48,577 bases of DNA, from contig JBJEJW010000045.1 of assembly GCA_051878315.1 (NCBI GenBank), positions 1-48,577 on the forward strand. The letters run 5' to 3'. A program made the translations under genes and the position numbers. Origin of the DNA: W0P28-013 sp051878315. GTDB lineage: Bacteria; Bacteroidota; Bacteroidia; Bacteroidales; Paludibacteraceae. Below are positions 39,001-42,908 of this stretch, one piece after another (positions within the stretch are counted from its first letter, which is position 1; each line of letters starts with the position of its first letter). A model generated the notes under the pieces. That model saw nothing but the letters and a program-made list of their open reading frames with translations. It searched no databases and was not told the origin of the DNA.

Positions 39001-39579
39001 CTGATAAATGCGCCGACTACGGTGCCGGCCGGGACCTATCAGGTAACTATTTTGTTGAGCAATCCGAACGGCTGTATGAGTGGCGAATATCACGTAGCAT
39101 TTACGGTTGGTGTCGATTTGATAGCCGAAGTTTGGGACGATGTCATTATTTGCGACAATTCCAACCATGAGTATATGTCGTATCAATGGTATCGTAACGG
39201 CGAACGTATCACAGGCGCTACGTTGCAATACTACTCCGAGTTGGGTGGTTTCAGTGGCGAATATTACGTTATAGCCTATACGCCCGGTGGTCAGGCTGTG
39301 GCATCGTGTATCAAGTCGTACGACAATAAACAGGGTATGTCAGTATCGCCCAACCCGCTGAAACGCAATCAGATACTGCGTGTTGGGTTACCGTTTGCCA
39401 CCGATGTACTCTTCGGGTCGAATCTTGAAATTGTCGATGCCGTAGGTCGTGTCATATTCCGTCTTGATAGGGTTGATAACGAGAACGATATTCTTATCAA
39501 TTACCCCGCAGGCGTTTATATGGTGCGTGTACACATACAATCGGGCGAAGTGATAACCGAAAAATTTGTAGTCCAATAA
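18037..39579 (+). CDS. Giant T9SS-secreted repeat protein (7180 aa, Ig-like/PKD-like repeats)
   Basis: This is a single uninterrupted frame of 21.5 kb. The signal peptide is at about 1-24 (cut near YASA-VTHS). Tens of divergent repeats of roughly 75-85 residues follow, covering nearly all of the protein. Each has the pattern xISGxxxVCxGxxxTLTAxG, then YxWSxGxxTxxIxV, then TTTYTVxVTDxNGC, the signature of beta-sandwich Ig/PKD-type adhesin domains. Most units carry one Cys in the VC.G position and one in the GC position, suggesting an intradomain disulfide formed after export. Units become longer and less regular after about residue 3900. The last ~80 residues (MSVSPNPLKRNQILRV ... GVYMVRVHIQSGEVITEKFVVQ) form a type A T9SS sorting domain, so the protein should cross the outer membrane and be anchored or released there. 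By analogy with SprB-type proteins it could act in adhesion, gliding or biofilm. A barrel protein gene follows after 48 bp. Confidence 0.93.
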   Translation: MNRFNLKFAIIAVALFGTALYASAVTHSVGLNPNTTICPGEKVEITLTPDDGNTYTYKWTWKDKYNTSQSYTGNPLSDNPEVTTDYTYKAYDAGNAVVDAGTVTVTVGKVPTVTVAQSVYNVKKGDNVTLMATGSVGTTSYQWYDNLGNPISGETVANYTVNDVQADATYQVAALINGCEGAKATVKVHLYSLSAGAETVCYNTPVSLTAQGGAYYYWSTGQTGQTITVYPTGVPTSSYTVTIKDADDALVATESITINVTALPTITGITPAEPVTCNGEEVQVTATASSATGTFEWSDGQKGHIAFFNPATTTTYWVQFTDAATNCVSEKAYVTVQVTTPGTATINGPTSACVGDNVSLSVSGGIPVRWYTAYVELGTGTTCTYTPTEVGTATVYCNVNVDGCVVKTEKTITVSPQLSPTISGDLSICAGESATLTVSTPDDGNTTYLWCNNETTRSITVSPATTTSYSVQVTRNGCTATAPSVEVAVNTKPSISFTGGTSVCKGSIASVTANVSGGSGSYTYAWDDPGSTTSATLKVTPYATTTYHVTVTDIVTKCTSTEPITINVTESTAPTITGPSTVCKGAELTLSVSDNCDSYQWDDEAATATKTMTVTLSEDRTFTVKVVKDGCTYSISQTVTVLDGPTGDISGNKTFCPGSSTQLTAPVGESYLWNTGATTQSINVNVAGTYWVDVTKGSCTIRRSIVISENTPVTPVITPSETTICAGTSVTLTASNYGTITKWSDGAKNLGTETKITVTPTKTTTYELVVSDVNGCTATAYQTITVNSLPTLTISGDKDEVCSGGEISVTVSGATSGSTYTWSKTGTLSNGGATLTFKPADDDTEVSVTVNTASGCSTTKTYNFTVISKLTGEITGLSSVCKGETVTLYAPAGGTSYVWSNGKTGQTMTSEALNTVGTQKFTVDITYAGECILTLEKEVTVNEIPSGTITASSEIVCLGEQVQLTANVAGATAWEWSTGTTGTGTIYVVPSTLGKVEYTVDVTKNGCTATIKKSITVVEKPTAAIDKVNSTASVCKAKDPATIVATGGTKYQLSGTSSVNATGLFTVYPEVTTTYTILVYNDNDCETPVTHQVMVKGVEEPTISGSTKVCQGGNTTLTSSMADTYEWKKGATVLGNNPSIDIKNVQATDNYTLTITKDGCTVVKSFSVEMVSLPTDAKIEGPDKVCEGETITLTAKGTGSYKWSTGEETNTIEVTPTATDHIYQLTLTNDAGCEQTVQKNVTVNAKPTVSINGPDEVCAGNPITLTAIGTGTFKWDDGTSGATLTLTPSVSRAYTVTLTDANGCTNTASHTVNVLSVNTPIINGTTDICKGGKTTLTASGDAGCTFTWPEVGRTGVSVDVSPDITTTYTVVATNAAGCTAEGKVTVNVHEPPTIGIMLNPSTGIICAGETATITLTGGTEYTCDGVTNTTGIFNVNPTVTTPYNIIVTNSAGCSSSTVQTITVREKPTVTISGDKTACQNTKVTLTASGAENYEWSTGETTENIVVDVTGTTPITIWVKGQNAHGCWSDPVTHIITVNAKPNVTIGGTLDICVGSSTILTAAGASTYVWSWDGGSATGSTLEVSPTSDKVYTVEGTDANGCKATASTTVKVYAKPVANITGDTELCEGGSAKLTASGGGTYLWSTGETTAEITVTKAGTYTVTVTGSGGCNSKATWVVSEKTITAQISGATTSCAGNEVALTATGGDTYAWDACADITGIETSQATVYVSPTTTTTYWVTVTKDGCSKRVSHTVTIPAQSEIVISGKTDVCVGETFTLIAALDGATDFYWDGGPNSTSYTTALSAEKSQTYTVHATDKNGCKVEKSIVVTSHSLPIAGITGEASICKGSGITLTATGGTSYKWSTNETSASIFVTPTSTTTYKVVAYNAQGCPSAEVSHTVTVNTPPTASISGPTQVCKGSTITLTAAGGTSYKWSTSEITESITPTINSDITYSVVVTDANGCTDETTHTVKIYPEEQVVITGELEICAGSSTTLTASGVTSGTYQWNNGQSGNTITVSAAGNYTVTATYGTGCTSTASVTVVVNPKPTVTISSSLGESICPGESTELTASAGQSYLWTPGNYTTQSITVSPAVETQYTVEVVDANGCIGIAKKTISIKTIPAADITGPTVSCAGEPVELVASGGSVLWKDDGTNTNPRTVNPMATTTYYGTITGTNGCSVEKSWTVKVVEKPTLNIVGETTICYGESTKLTVSGADTYVWSHGLGSNSTITVNPTVTTTYTVIGTDANGCTNSKEVTVYVNPIPTATITPDKTSVCEGEQITLTASGGDDYRWGNGDTGPTITVTPAAPSTTYSVVAYKNGCPSAEVSYKVNVNTKPTVTITASADNVCKGTEVTLTANGASTYEWSNGETKQSIKVTVTADVTYSVTGTTNGCSNTATQKITVNTPPTINVSGKLAICKGESTTLTASGAQNYTWSDGLGNTPSVTVSPVVTTVYTVVGTDANGCTATKDVTVEVYDKPAPIINGATEICEGDYTTLTAVESNAVAWEWSTGAKTQSIDVYEAGTYTVTVTGKGGCTTQVTAIVTYKTPVSGSISGGETAVCQGSTVILTASGGKTYKWDYNGFDSPTLTLTDIQTTGTYWVTITGDNGCTQRLSRTVIVNSKPSVDITGSLTFCESGSTTLTAVGTGTVLWNTGATTKAITVNAEGDYEVTLTDANGCTATKSVHVTRNALPVATINGKNAICEGDQVTLTATGADSYTWSTGSTAASITVAPTMTTTYTVTPRTGNCVGDPTSFTVTVNPKPVITFSGDTEVCEGEKATIKADGADEYTWSNGMTGATITTAPLTATTTFVVTGKNNLTGCTAQAQYTVVVNSKPVVTVSGNKEICAGSSTKLTVSPMGATYKWSNGSTDRTASFDNLLDDTDFWVEVTVNGCTTHYDDKITVHPIPVATIITNTDKKTVCRGESITLTASGGTSYLWQHDGSRSTSVTVAPQADATYSVQVIGDGNCQTTASIDITVLDLPNAKITADKTTVCEGDDVTLSASDGVRWQWYQGNNAIVGAIDQHYTVTNAAYGSTTYSVEVYNANDCMVRTSYSLVVQKQPVAEILGDLNICLGESTTLSAPDADSWLWSTGATTKTITVSPTANTDYTLTIKSGDCTSTVTETVVVNALPVPTLIADEYTVCVGNSTTLTAGTGYKYYKWSTGQEGTNMRSISVSPTAKTTYTVEVTDASGCKGVNQVTVDVTQIAAPTISVLTGSTTVCAGEEVILQSSASNTYAWSANVGLSQINSQTVVVNPTSTSIYTVTTTNKAGCSSSQDITITVMPLPTPKIIGENNVCKGESLTLTATSDIDGTTFLWSTDENTQTITVKPSKTTTYKVWASNGRCKNPTPAEITVTVNDLPTAEILGTSTICLGESTTLTATGGSTFLWKNMSGAEKTLATITVAPTQTTTYTCTVTDDKGCSKDVSLEVVVNKLPTPTITGTTKICRGESTTLTASGGNAYLWTGDGIVTPGNAVQTVSPAYTTTYTVEVTNANGCKQTADVTVEVVQDPKVHIEGPTTICSGSAATLKVVSDDSRTYTYKWAHDGSTNATCIVKPLTTTTYNVEIFDGKCSRILSHQVTVNKIEDPQISGPAQICLGESTKLEVTNVPNPYVSYQWSTGESTQAIVVSPDQVGMSTYTVIVTDANECTAEATIDIVVKSLPVASVTQDIPLLCEGDHTVTLTATGAGINGTYNWYEDDLATVPIALGTDNITFTDLLVNKKVYVVAVDKFGCQSEPKEHELVVTPKPTPTITSSVPSNVLCEGGTLQLTASDPDPDVTFKWEDGTTGAHLTVTAGGEYRVTATNKAGCSQDASITITEELLPDAKITASIIAGSGAGEGTSICAGTRLKLTADPESSATMTYTYKWNTGSVAREITVNPTATKTYSVIVTSASGCSKEASIEVKVNEFVTIEGPKEVCAGQPYVLNAIGKNLNYYEWTRNGVPLPDYDGDASINCADSVPVGQPSADVVYGVKAVYDNNCESDTTFTVTIYAKPTDLTINGIQGIDAMDSVCVGSSKQLSVMPINGSSLTRATYNWTGVGIADPTAATQTITPDVAGIEPYSCQITLPGGCDTTVMIKLKAVPLPDLSVCKDTTICSGGTAILYLTSKNNCPAGTTIVWTSTGGGGGSGDTIYVSPTTTTTYTITAKTPTPLECSQTATVTVNVIPIQTPVVTPTPVLLCLDAGGVSEVDLTLSTPDIDSEGRAYKEFKWYTLADPTTILGTAAVVTVPKASITASQTYVVEVTTQEGCVGLGQVEVPVSAKPSVSIKGEDKVCFGKSLVLQAESPINVARYEWTTNVSATPFATTQSVTVFPTATENTYYLTVYNDNDCSFEVNPGHAVTILDAPNPTITPDHNPICEGDDVTLTASDLNGGSCTVVWDDGSTNPVRIIRGLTNTTTYSVTMTNQNGCAEKVEYTVTVNPLPKLKITGNTQVCVGDSVLLSVTDANGVANKYSWTGGTWKEATDQGSVDNSKVWVYPTDISNPTSYCVTSVDVNGCNGPEVCHEILAYSKPIAKINGKQMATDTICVGESLILTASGGTKYKWSTNAESEQITTPVYNAPTSTLAGQQQSYVFWVDVYNEANCVERDSIWIKVAAKPLASITVGGSGATTVCENDAVVLQGSANAVANTPAGTYHSYMWTNNTGEPINNPNQKDITVNPTKTTTYYLTVTDNETGCERTEQQIINVNPLPIVSFAETDTVICEDDVLHLSIDGDVTNYEITWEKLKGGVSQPADAAAWKGLTDIYDAPEQSDYIYRAHVTDKYTSCERVLEHKLKVNRVPKPAIQLTSSADTICQGLTIDLKLTCDNLSQQHLLWVLRVGADTINVNSAPSTISVSPRQTTIYTLELRDSISGCVRSFDKEIVVLPLSQVDVPEADNQTICEDDLYRLTVTGVADTDALNWTKNGSSQSSWNDKTTIEEYPKAGYHEYMVRVTNKNGCDTTITRKLTVNSVPKPSINFISTVTDTLCQGETVIMEAKNSLDIWTTATYTYAWLHGNDTLVRNNRQLSVTPETTNTYTFVITDRASGCTRRVDTTIVVHNRPKVQLNDAPTQICAGDSYTLELTGLQNGETVVWEKYDQYNSLLAKHEDGRTIFADNPTIGEYAYYATVKNGHCDTTIMRKLTVNSAPMPQISFAMGTSDTICEGENVVLYGSHDDGSYDFSKYSMTWLRKTATTLDTLLTNDRQLTQYPQQTTTYMLAVTDVASGCTNIVDTTVVVKPRPSVKLVVSLPTGSASNTICLGDSITLQIVDTVAGTTNGLKAQWKRNGILLSEWNDKFEIFNYKPSAPESYEVTVSNDKCPIILTYNLSVNYVPDPAVELRSGAVVNCEGTRVELGGKYAKEPGFVYEWTSSTAGEVIADATNKDIVVYPNTTTTYTYTVTDTVTGCSRYDTIQIVVNKRPKVTLRVDYPDGADGNKICQTEAVTLTVAGETAGVTTEWYKDGLPEAAWADKLSVVDVPDVSTKYSVIVRNTNCELQLDTSIVVNLVPDPSIHIVSGSKTICEGQQLEVAAMIAQDSRYNYKWTSSNKNERFTDATLPNQIVRPTTTTTYTYTVTDPLTGCSRFDTLRIIVNLKPVVTMEISLPATATADSTICAGEAITLRVLTPDVGTLYTTWYANNVEQPQWENMMEIVNVTPDETTDYRVEVSNGNCTASPLEQRVKVLGVPDPSITIDKGLQTMCEGEQLILKAVSPQQPGFEYQWLSSTASDVISNPTAQSITVYPTAITTYSYMITDPTTGCVRVGQIEINVNKKPNVRLVDGNNNLAKDTLICGGETVTFRVDGDLTNLIFEWYKDDKMELEMSSRYTDMPAVDAKYHVIVTDTTTGCKTAIGELGCKVAVNVMPAPAIEIVGTGIDNQLCKGESITLKGTEDQPHNENEYIYQWYEGGRPLSKYGYDQQITVAPTATTTYIYKVTSIATGCERSADTTIYVYNRPQVVLEKSMNEGETYCAGDPITLSVKTLDGTNDEDLKYQWLRNNEVLAETSATLVDKPMGAVDNLNDTVYNYAVVVQNKHSLCQADPTNLTFSVTVKPLPVPTISVYDNNGTPITASDVICPNRDIRLQGTHLSGKLFEYIWYSQNEEDIAPTDKPNEVWVSPATTTTYTLTVRNVETGCERSTTTTINVLPVPNVVITSSAKVVDGKSVACVNDPEITLKVVAADGSDLDMKQYVFYWYENGKDIGKSAEIIVEATEASTRTYTVEVVNRGTLQCPVTATHQVEVMEAPTTVTIDAYVDGVVLPEGSFVCAGSAVTLEAKKQPNMTYEWRDNWGTIYTENNKQTFEVYPQKTTTYTVKVTNMAGCSYEVSRQILVNSLPTVTVSGIKTFCLEEVGNTFTLTATANPYSTKNTEIVWTYQVNGGTNTYTGTSLEFAPQTTGEFVFTVVARHTANGITCESAPATHIVNVAGVPQVGLSDIKIVSSQNGQACINTPIEFEATPGYTKYVFGKTDGVIYTPIQESDLNTWNTIQTVEGTWMYYCDFYNAAGCRTRQTVTVKVNPLPDAITITAAGTETYNYVANKEITICEGGNVTLTADASGDDNVYSWKDTDGKVWGTAKAVTVDPKLTTEYQLIVTNASGCQVSGKFTVKVIPMDKLTVTANKTTDTYEICQGSTDKIALRVEGSSSSYYDWYSSLGEKLTNQPSSIVIPAPTQDVEWFVSVTSSANANGTNCKSIASVKIDVIPLPNNATGSILVENGSQTVCAGATVVLVGEQVDAVTYRWSTGEIKPQISVVIPNFVNDTTVEYWAIGRNSLGCENTADTMRITLNVKPEPEPKVVSPTVCYESQPLRLEAADKGLTYRWYDENGTEISRKYYCEITHDEAGIYTYKLTAINNAGCEATISVVVTVVPFKANPAGLTYLCSGSSSQIWVDGCSLAEGYQFRWTYAGNIISTSDTITVSALGTYFVEVITPWMTSDMTTFEVKQSETPAVKFGTPNPTCQGDRFVNLPYTIIGGNPTSYSLLFDASMHELGFVDVMDATMTSGYILINAPTTVPAGTYQVTILLSNPNGCMSGEYHVAFTVGVDLIAEVWDDVIICDNSNHEYMSYQWYRNGERITGATLQYYSELGGFSGEYYVIAYTPGGQAVASCIKSYDNKQGMSVSPNPLKRNQILRVGLPFATDVLFGSNLEIVDAVGRVIFRLDRVDNENDILINYPAGVYMVRVHIQSGEVITEKFVVQ

Positions 39580-39612
39580 ATAGTGTGATAAACAAAAATG
39601 AAACAGGAATAT

Positions 39613-39618
39613 AGGAGG
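39613..39618 (+). promoter_or_regulatory. Strong Shine-Dalgarno (AGGAGG) fixing the start of the barrel protein
   Basis: AGGAGG ends 9 nt before the ATG at 39628. Full Shine-Dalgarno sequences are uncommon in Bacteroidota, so this supports 39628 over the upstream in-frame ATG at 39598. Confidence 0.7.
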
Positions 39619-39627
39619 ATTTCAAGC

Positions 39628-40494
39628 ATGAATAAGAAGATATTGTTGGTCGCATTATTGTTGGCGGTCGGGATGACTTCGTTTGCCAAGACGCCGGCCT
39701 ACATCGACATTGAGTTGGGTGGTGGTGCCATGATGATGCCTTACGGCACCAAGGATTACGGCATATTTTCTGGTGGCAGTTTCGACATTGGAGCCAAATA
39801 TTCGTTATTGTTTCACCCACGTAAAGGGTGGGGCGCGAATTTCGGTGTCAATTTCTCGACCTTTCAGGGCACAAAGGTGCTGAATGCCAATTTGCAGTCG
39901 GCGGCTATCGACGATCGCGGGCGTACCTACACGCTCTTCGCCGATATAACCAACTGGACGGAACGTCAACAGCAGTATTCCATTTCGATTCCGATAAATA
40001 TTTTTTATCAGAAACAGCGCCCGCGCCATTCGGGGTGGTTCACTTCGTTTGGTGTCAAACTCTACCTGCCGCTCTATACGGGCTATAAGGTAACGCAGGG
40101 CGATTTGGTAACCAAAGGCTGGTACGAGCAGTGGGGTGGTACGATGTTCGAGCAACTGCCACAACACGGTTTCGGTCAGTTCAATACGTTGTTGCCCAGT
40201 GGCGAAAATCAGGCCAATTTCTTGCTGACCGGTCAGGTGATGTTTGGTGCTATTCTGCGTCTCGACAAGAAAAACGAGATGTATGTGGCACTCTATGTCG
40301 AGCATGGTTTTTACGACATGTATATCAACAAAGATGCGAAGCCGCTGTTTACGACCATCGAGAGTCTCGATTCGTATCAATACAATGGCTACTACTCAAG
40401 TCTTGCCACTCGTACCATTCCGATAATGTTCGGTTTGAAAATCGGTTGGCGATTTAAGGATGTGCATGATTGTAATTGTATTCGTCAACAGTAA
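39628..40494 (+). CDS. Outer-membrane beta-barrel protein, partner candidate of the giant protein, 288 aa
   Basis: A signal peptide (MNKKILLVALLLAVGMTSFA, about 1-20) is followed by alternating hydrophobic/polar strands typical of an 8-14-strand outer-membrane barrel (YIDIELGGGAMMMPYG, GGSFDIGAKYSLLF, GWGANFGVNFSTFQG, GAILRLDKKNEMYVALYVEHG, TIPIMFGLKIGWRF). It resembles the loosely defined OmpA/PorT-like barrels of Bacteroidota but I cannot assign it to PorP/SprF with confidence. Its place 48 bp after a T9SS giant protein parallels sprB-sprF, where a small barrel is needed for surface display of the giant adhesin; that role here is inference. A terminator follows at 40512. Confidence 0.8.
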   Translation: MNKKILLVALLLAVGMTSFAKTPAYIDIELGGGAMMMPYGTKDYGIFSGGSFDIGAKYSLLFHPRKGWGANFGVNFSTFQGTKVLNANLQSAAIDDRGRTYTLFADITNWTERQQQYSISIPINIFYQKQRPRHSGWFTSFGVKLYLPLYTGYKVTQGDLVTKGWYEQWGGTMFEQLPQHGFGQFNTLLPSGENQANFLLTGQVMFGAILRLDKKNEMYVALYVEHGFYDMYINKDAKPLFTTIESLDSYQYNGYYSSLATRTIPIMFGLKIGWRFKDVHDCNCIRQQ

Positions 40495-40511
40495 CAGAGA
40501 CGTTAATAGTA

Positions 40512-40552
40512 GAATCCGACTGCTCGTGAAGTGTGGTCGGATTCGTTTTTTT
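40512..40552 (+). terminator. Intrinsic terminator after the barrel protein gene
   Basis: A 9-bp GC-rich stem (40512-40520 with 40536-40544) and 15-nt loop are followed by G and then a T-run. It ends the giant protein/barrel transcription unit. Confidence 0.85.
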
Positions 40553-40561
40553 GTCAACTTT

Positions 40562-40592
40562 TTTGTAATGCAAAAAAAAATATGTACCTTTG
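40562..40592 (+). promoter_or_regulatory. Consensus Bacteroidota promoter for tRNA-Leu
   Basis: TTTG (40562-40565) and TACCTTTG (40585-40592) are separated by exactly 19 nt, as in the known housekeeping consensus. The tRNA begins 29 nt after the -7 element. Confidence 0.85.
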
Positions 40593-40620
40593 CATCGCTT
40601 TTCCGTCGGGAAGAGTATCG

Positions 40621-40706
40621 GCCGTGATGTTGGAATCGGTAGACAAGACGGACTTAAAATCCGTTGGGCAGTAATGCCCGTGTGGGTTCAAGTCCCACTC
40701 GCGGTA
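40621..40706 (+). tRNA. tRNA-Leu (anticodon UAA)
   Basis: This is an 86-nt class II tRNA. The acceptor stem GCCGTGA/TCGCGGT has a G1-U72 pair like E. coli tRNA-Leu(UAA), with discriminator A at 40706. The anticodon stem is ACGGA/TCCGT with loop CTTAAAA, anticodon TAA at 40655-40657. The long variable arm is GGGCA-GTAA-TGCCC and the T arm GTGGG-TTCAAGT-CCCAC. CCA is not encoded. A dedicated promoter and terminator flank it. Confidence 0.97.
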
Positions 40707-40707
40707 C

Positions 40708-40737
40708 AAAGGAGAGCATCGTTGTGCTCTCCTTTTG
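40708..40737 (+). terminator. Intrinsic terminator of tRNA-Leu
   Basis: An 11-bp perfect stem (40708-40718 with 40725-40735) with a 6-nt loop is followed by T residues, directly after the tRNA. Confidence 0.9.
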
Positions 40738-40782
40738 TTTTATAAAAAGATCATTAATATAAAGGGAATTATAATTTTTTTA

Positions 40783-40790
40783 TATCTTTG
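40783..40790 (+). promoter_or_regulatory. -7 element upstream of the ECF sigma gene
   Basis: TATCTTTG lies 20 bp before the ATG at 40811, implying a very short leader. The expected TTTG at -33 is missing, so transcription may need an activator or be autoregulated. Confidence 0.5.
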
Positions 40791-40810
40791 TAGTTCAATA
40801 TTTTTATGTT

Positions 40811-41356
40811 ATGTCTGATGGAGAATATATAGAAGCGTTTAGAAATGATAATCAGCGCATAATAACAACTTTCTATTCATCTCACCGGCAGGTGTTTTTT
40901 AATAATATCGGTAGTTATTATCGTATTTATAATGCTGATTTGTTGTCTGAAATTTTCCAAGAAGCGGTGTTTCGCTTGTGGAAAAATATTAAAGAAGAAA
41001 AACTGACAGAAGAGAAATTGACAACTTCTCTTGCCGGATATTTGTATAGTATTGGTAAAATTGTGGCATTAGAAATTTTTCGCAGAGAGGATATGTGTGT
41101 TGAATTGGATGAAGATAAACTTGCTACAATCAATTCTGATGCTGACGGTTTGTGGGGTTGGGAGAGTGAGCAAGAAAGAGCAGTGCGTGAAATTGTGTAT
41201 GCAATGAAAGAGCCTTGTGCTTCATTGCTGTTGATGTTTTATTGGGATAAACTTTCGTGGGAAACGATTGCTAAACAGTTGGATTACAAAGATGCCAATA
41301 GCGCAAAAACGCAGAAATATAAATGCCTTCAGAAACTAAAAACAAAATTCCTGTAA
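40811..41356 (+). CDS. ECF-type RNA polymerase sigma factor, 181 aa
   Basis: This is a two-domain sigma-70 family factor. Region 2 (about 20-92) includes the core-binding/-10 recognition helix LLSEIFQEAVFRLWKNI. Region 4 (about 120-180) includes the helix-turn-helix LSWETIAKQLDYKDANSAKT and a basic end (KYKCLQKLKTKFL). No sigma regions 1 or 3 are present, as in ECF factors. The next gene starts 6 bp downstream and encodes a one-pass membrane protein with the size and placement of an anti-sigma factor. I infer that this pair controls the downstream caspase, TPR-CHAT and repeat-protein genes. It is noticeably AT-rich relative to the genes before the tRNA. Confidence 0.9.
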   Translation: MSDGEYIEAFRNDNQRIITTFYSSHRQVFFNNIGSYYRIYNADLLSEIFQEAVFRLWKNIKEEKLTEEKLTTSLAGYLYSIGKIVALEIFRREDMCVELDEDKLATINSDADGLWGWESEQERAVREIVYAMKEPCASLLLMFYWDKLSWETIAKQLDYKDANSAKTQKYKCLQKLKTKFL

Positions 41357-41362
41357 TGCTTT

Positions 41363-42031
41363 ATGACTAATATAGAAAAAACTAAATTGATTGATAAATA
41401 TCTTTCCAATGAACTTTCGGAAGAAGAGAGAACGGATTTTGAGAGGTTACTTTTCGGTCAAGATTTGTCATCTAATGGTAAATTAAGTTTTCGGGAAGAA
41501 ATGCAATTACAAAAGAATATTGAAACTGCAATTAGGGAACGTGGTTTACGAGATATGTTACGAAAAGAGGAATCTCATATTCGTCAAAAACAGCGTATTA
41601 AACGAATCGTGTTATGGTCGTTGGGAGGAAGTGGCTTGTTGACGGCTATTGCGGCTGCTTTGTGCCTATTGTTAGTAATTGCTCCTATGGCGCAGATGAT
41701 GCAGAATTATAGTACTACTTATGTGTCTCAAGTGTCGGTTGGAGCATCGCGTGGCAATAACGAATATGCCACTATGTTGAACGAGGCTTTGGTATTGATG
41801 CAGAATGATAAATGGGATGATGCATCTAATAAAATAGATGAAGTATTACAACAAACTATGGATTGTCGAGATAAGCAAACGCTTGAAATACGAGAAACTG
41901 CAGAATGGTTGGAGGCTGTATATTTAATGCATGAGGGTAAAGTAATAAAAGCGAAACGTTTATTGCAGAAGATTGCTAATAGTGATAGTTATTATAGTGT
42001 ACAAGCATCAGAATGGTTGGAAAAATTATAA
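41363..42031 (+). CDS. One-pass membrane protein, probable anti-sigma factor with extracytoplasmic helical domain
   Basis: The 222-aa protein has an N-terminal cytosolic part (about 1-80) with IDKYLSNELSEEERTDFERLL, the helical pattern seen at the start of many Bacteroidota anti-sigma factors and related regulators. One transmembrane helix follows (about 82-107). The C-terminal part (about 130-222) has two or three TPR-like helical hairpins (ALVLMQNDKWDDASNKIDEVLQ, AEWLEAVYLMHEGKVIKAKRLLQKIA). No zinc motif (HxxxCxxC) of ZAS anti-sigma factors is seen. Its position between an ECF sigma gene and exported peptidases suggests it holds the sigma factor at the membrane and senses partners through its outer TPR region. 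Alternatively it could be a general TPR scaffold. Confidence 0.7.
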   Translation: MTNIEKTKLIDKYLSNELSEEERTDFERLLFGQDLSSNGKLSFREEMQLQKNIETAIRERGLRDMLRKEESHIRQKQRIKRIVLWSLGGSGLLTAIAAALCLLLVIAPMAQMMQNYSTTYVSQVSVGASRGNNEYATMLNEALVLMQNDKWDDASNKIDEVLQQTMDCRDKQTLEIRETAEWLEAVYLMHEGKVIKAKRLLQKIANSDSYYSVQASEWLEKL

Positions 42032-42042
42032 AAATGTAAATT

Positions 42043-42891
42043 ATGAAACGGTCTTTATGTTTGTTGATATTATTTGTAATGGTTTCGGTTCAAGCGGTTA
42101 CTCGTCATGCGTTGGTGATAGGTATTGGTGATTATCCGGCCTCGAGCGGTTGGGCGAAAATCAATGGCGATAAAGACATTCCCTTGGTAGAGGAGATGCT
42201 TACTACCAACGGATTTGCAAAACAGAATATTGTGGAACTTAAAAATGAGCGGGCTACATGTGCTGCAATCAAGAGTGAATTTGAAAAACTAATTTCAAAA
42301 GCCGCTATAGGTGATTATGTTTATATTCACTTTTCAGGTCATGGTCAGCAGATGACCGACCTTAATGGCGATGAAGAAGAGGAGCTCGATGAAGCATGGA
42401 TTCCGTATGATGCACAATATGCTTTTTCGGAAGGTAAATATGAAGGGCAAAATCACCTTGTGGATGATCAATTAAATCACTATTTCCATCGTATTCGCGA
42501 ACGCGTTGGGAAAGAAGGCAAAATCGTTATTGTGGCCGATGCTTGTCATAGTGGCAGCGGTAGCCGTGGAGAAACGGATGAAGAGTATATTGTTCGTGGT
42601 ACATCTGATGTGTTTGTGATTCCTATATCAAAGAACGTTGCCGTGATACCATCTTACACAATCGAATGGACGTTTATCAGTGCCTGCGAACCTCATCAAT
42701 GTAATTATGAATGCCAAGGAAATGGATCACTCACGTATGCATTATATCAACAACGAGCCAATTTTTCAAAACTTTCCACAAAACAAATTTGGCAAAAAAT
42801 AAAGAAATGCATTTCAGAGTGCGTCACTCTGTTTATACAAGTGCCCGTTTTAGAGGTTACTGTTGGGGCAGAGAATGATATATTCTTGTAA
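42043..42891 (+). CDS. Exported caspase-family (C14/metacaspase-like) cysteine peptidase, 282 aa
   Basis: A Sec signal peptide (about 1-19, cut near VQA-VTRH) is followed directly by a p20-like caspase fold. It has HALVIGIGDY (first strand), the catalytic histidine H100 in YIHFSGHGQQ, and the catalytic cysteine C168 in VIVADACHSGSG. Acidic residues after the His (DLNGDEEEELDEAWIPYDA) match the metacaspase pattern linked to Ca2+ binding and P1-Arg/Lys specificity. Both catalytic residues are intact. The short C-terminal part after about 215 (SACEPHQCNYECQGNGSLTYAL) matches the usual substrate-pocket segment. The export signal is notable, because most studied bacterial caspase homologues act in the cytosol. 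It lies in the same direction as, and 11 bp after, the anti-sigma-like gene. Confidence 0.9.
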   Translation: MKRSLCLLILFVMVSVQAVTRHALVIGIGDYPASSGWAKINGDKDIPLVEEMLTTNGFAKQNIVELKNERATCAAIKSEFEKLISKAAIGDYVYIHFSGHGQQMTDLNGDEEEELDEAWIPYDAQYAFSEGKYEGQNHLVDDQLNHYFHRIRERVGKEGKIVIVADACHSGSGSRGETDEEYIVRGTSDVFVIPISKNVAVIPSYTIEWTFISACEPHQCNYECQGNGSLTYALYQQRANFSKLSTKQIWQKIKKCISECVTLFIQVPVLEVTVGAENDIFL

Positions 42892-42908
42892 AATAATAAA
42901 AAGTATTT

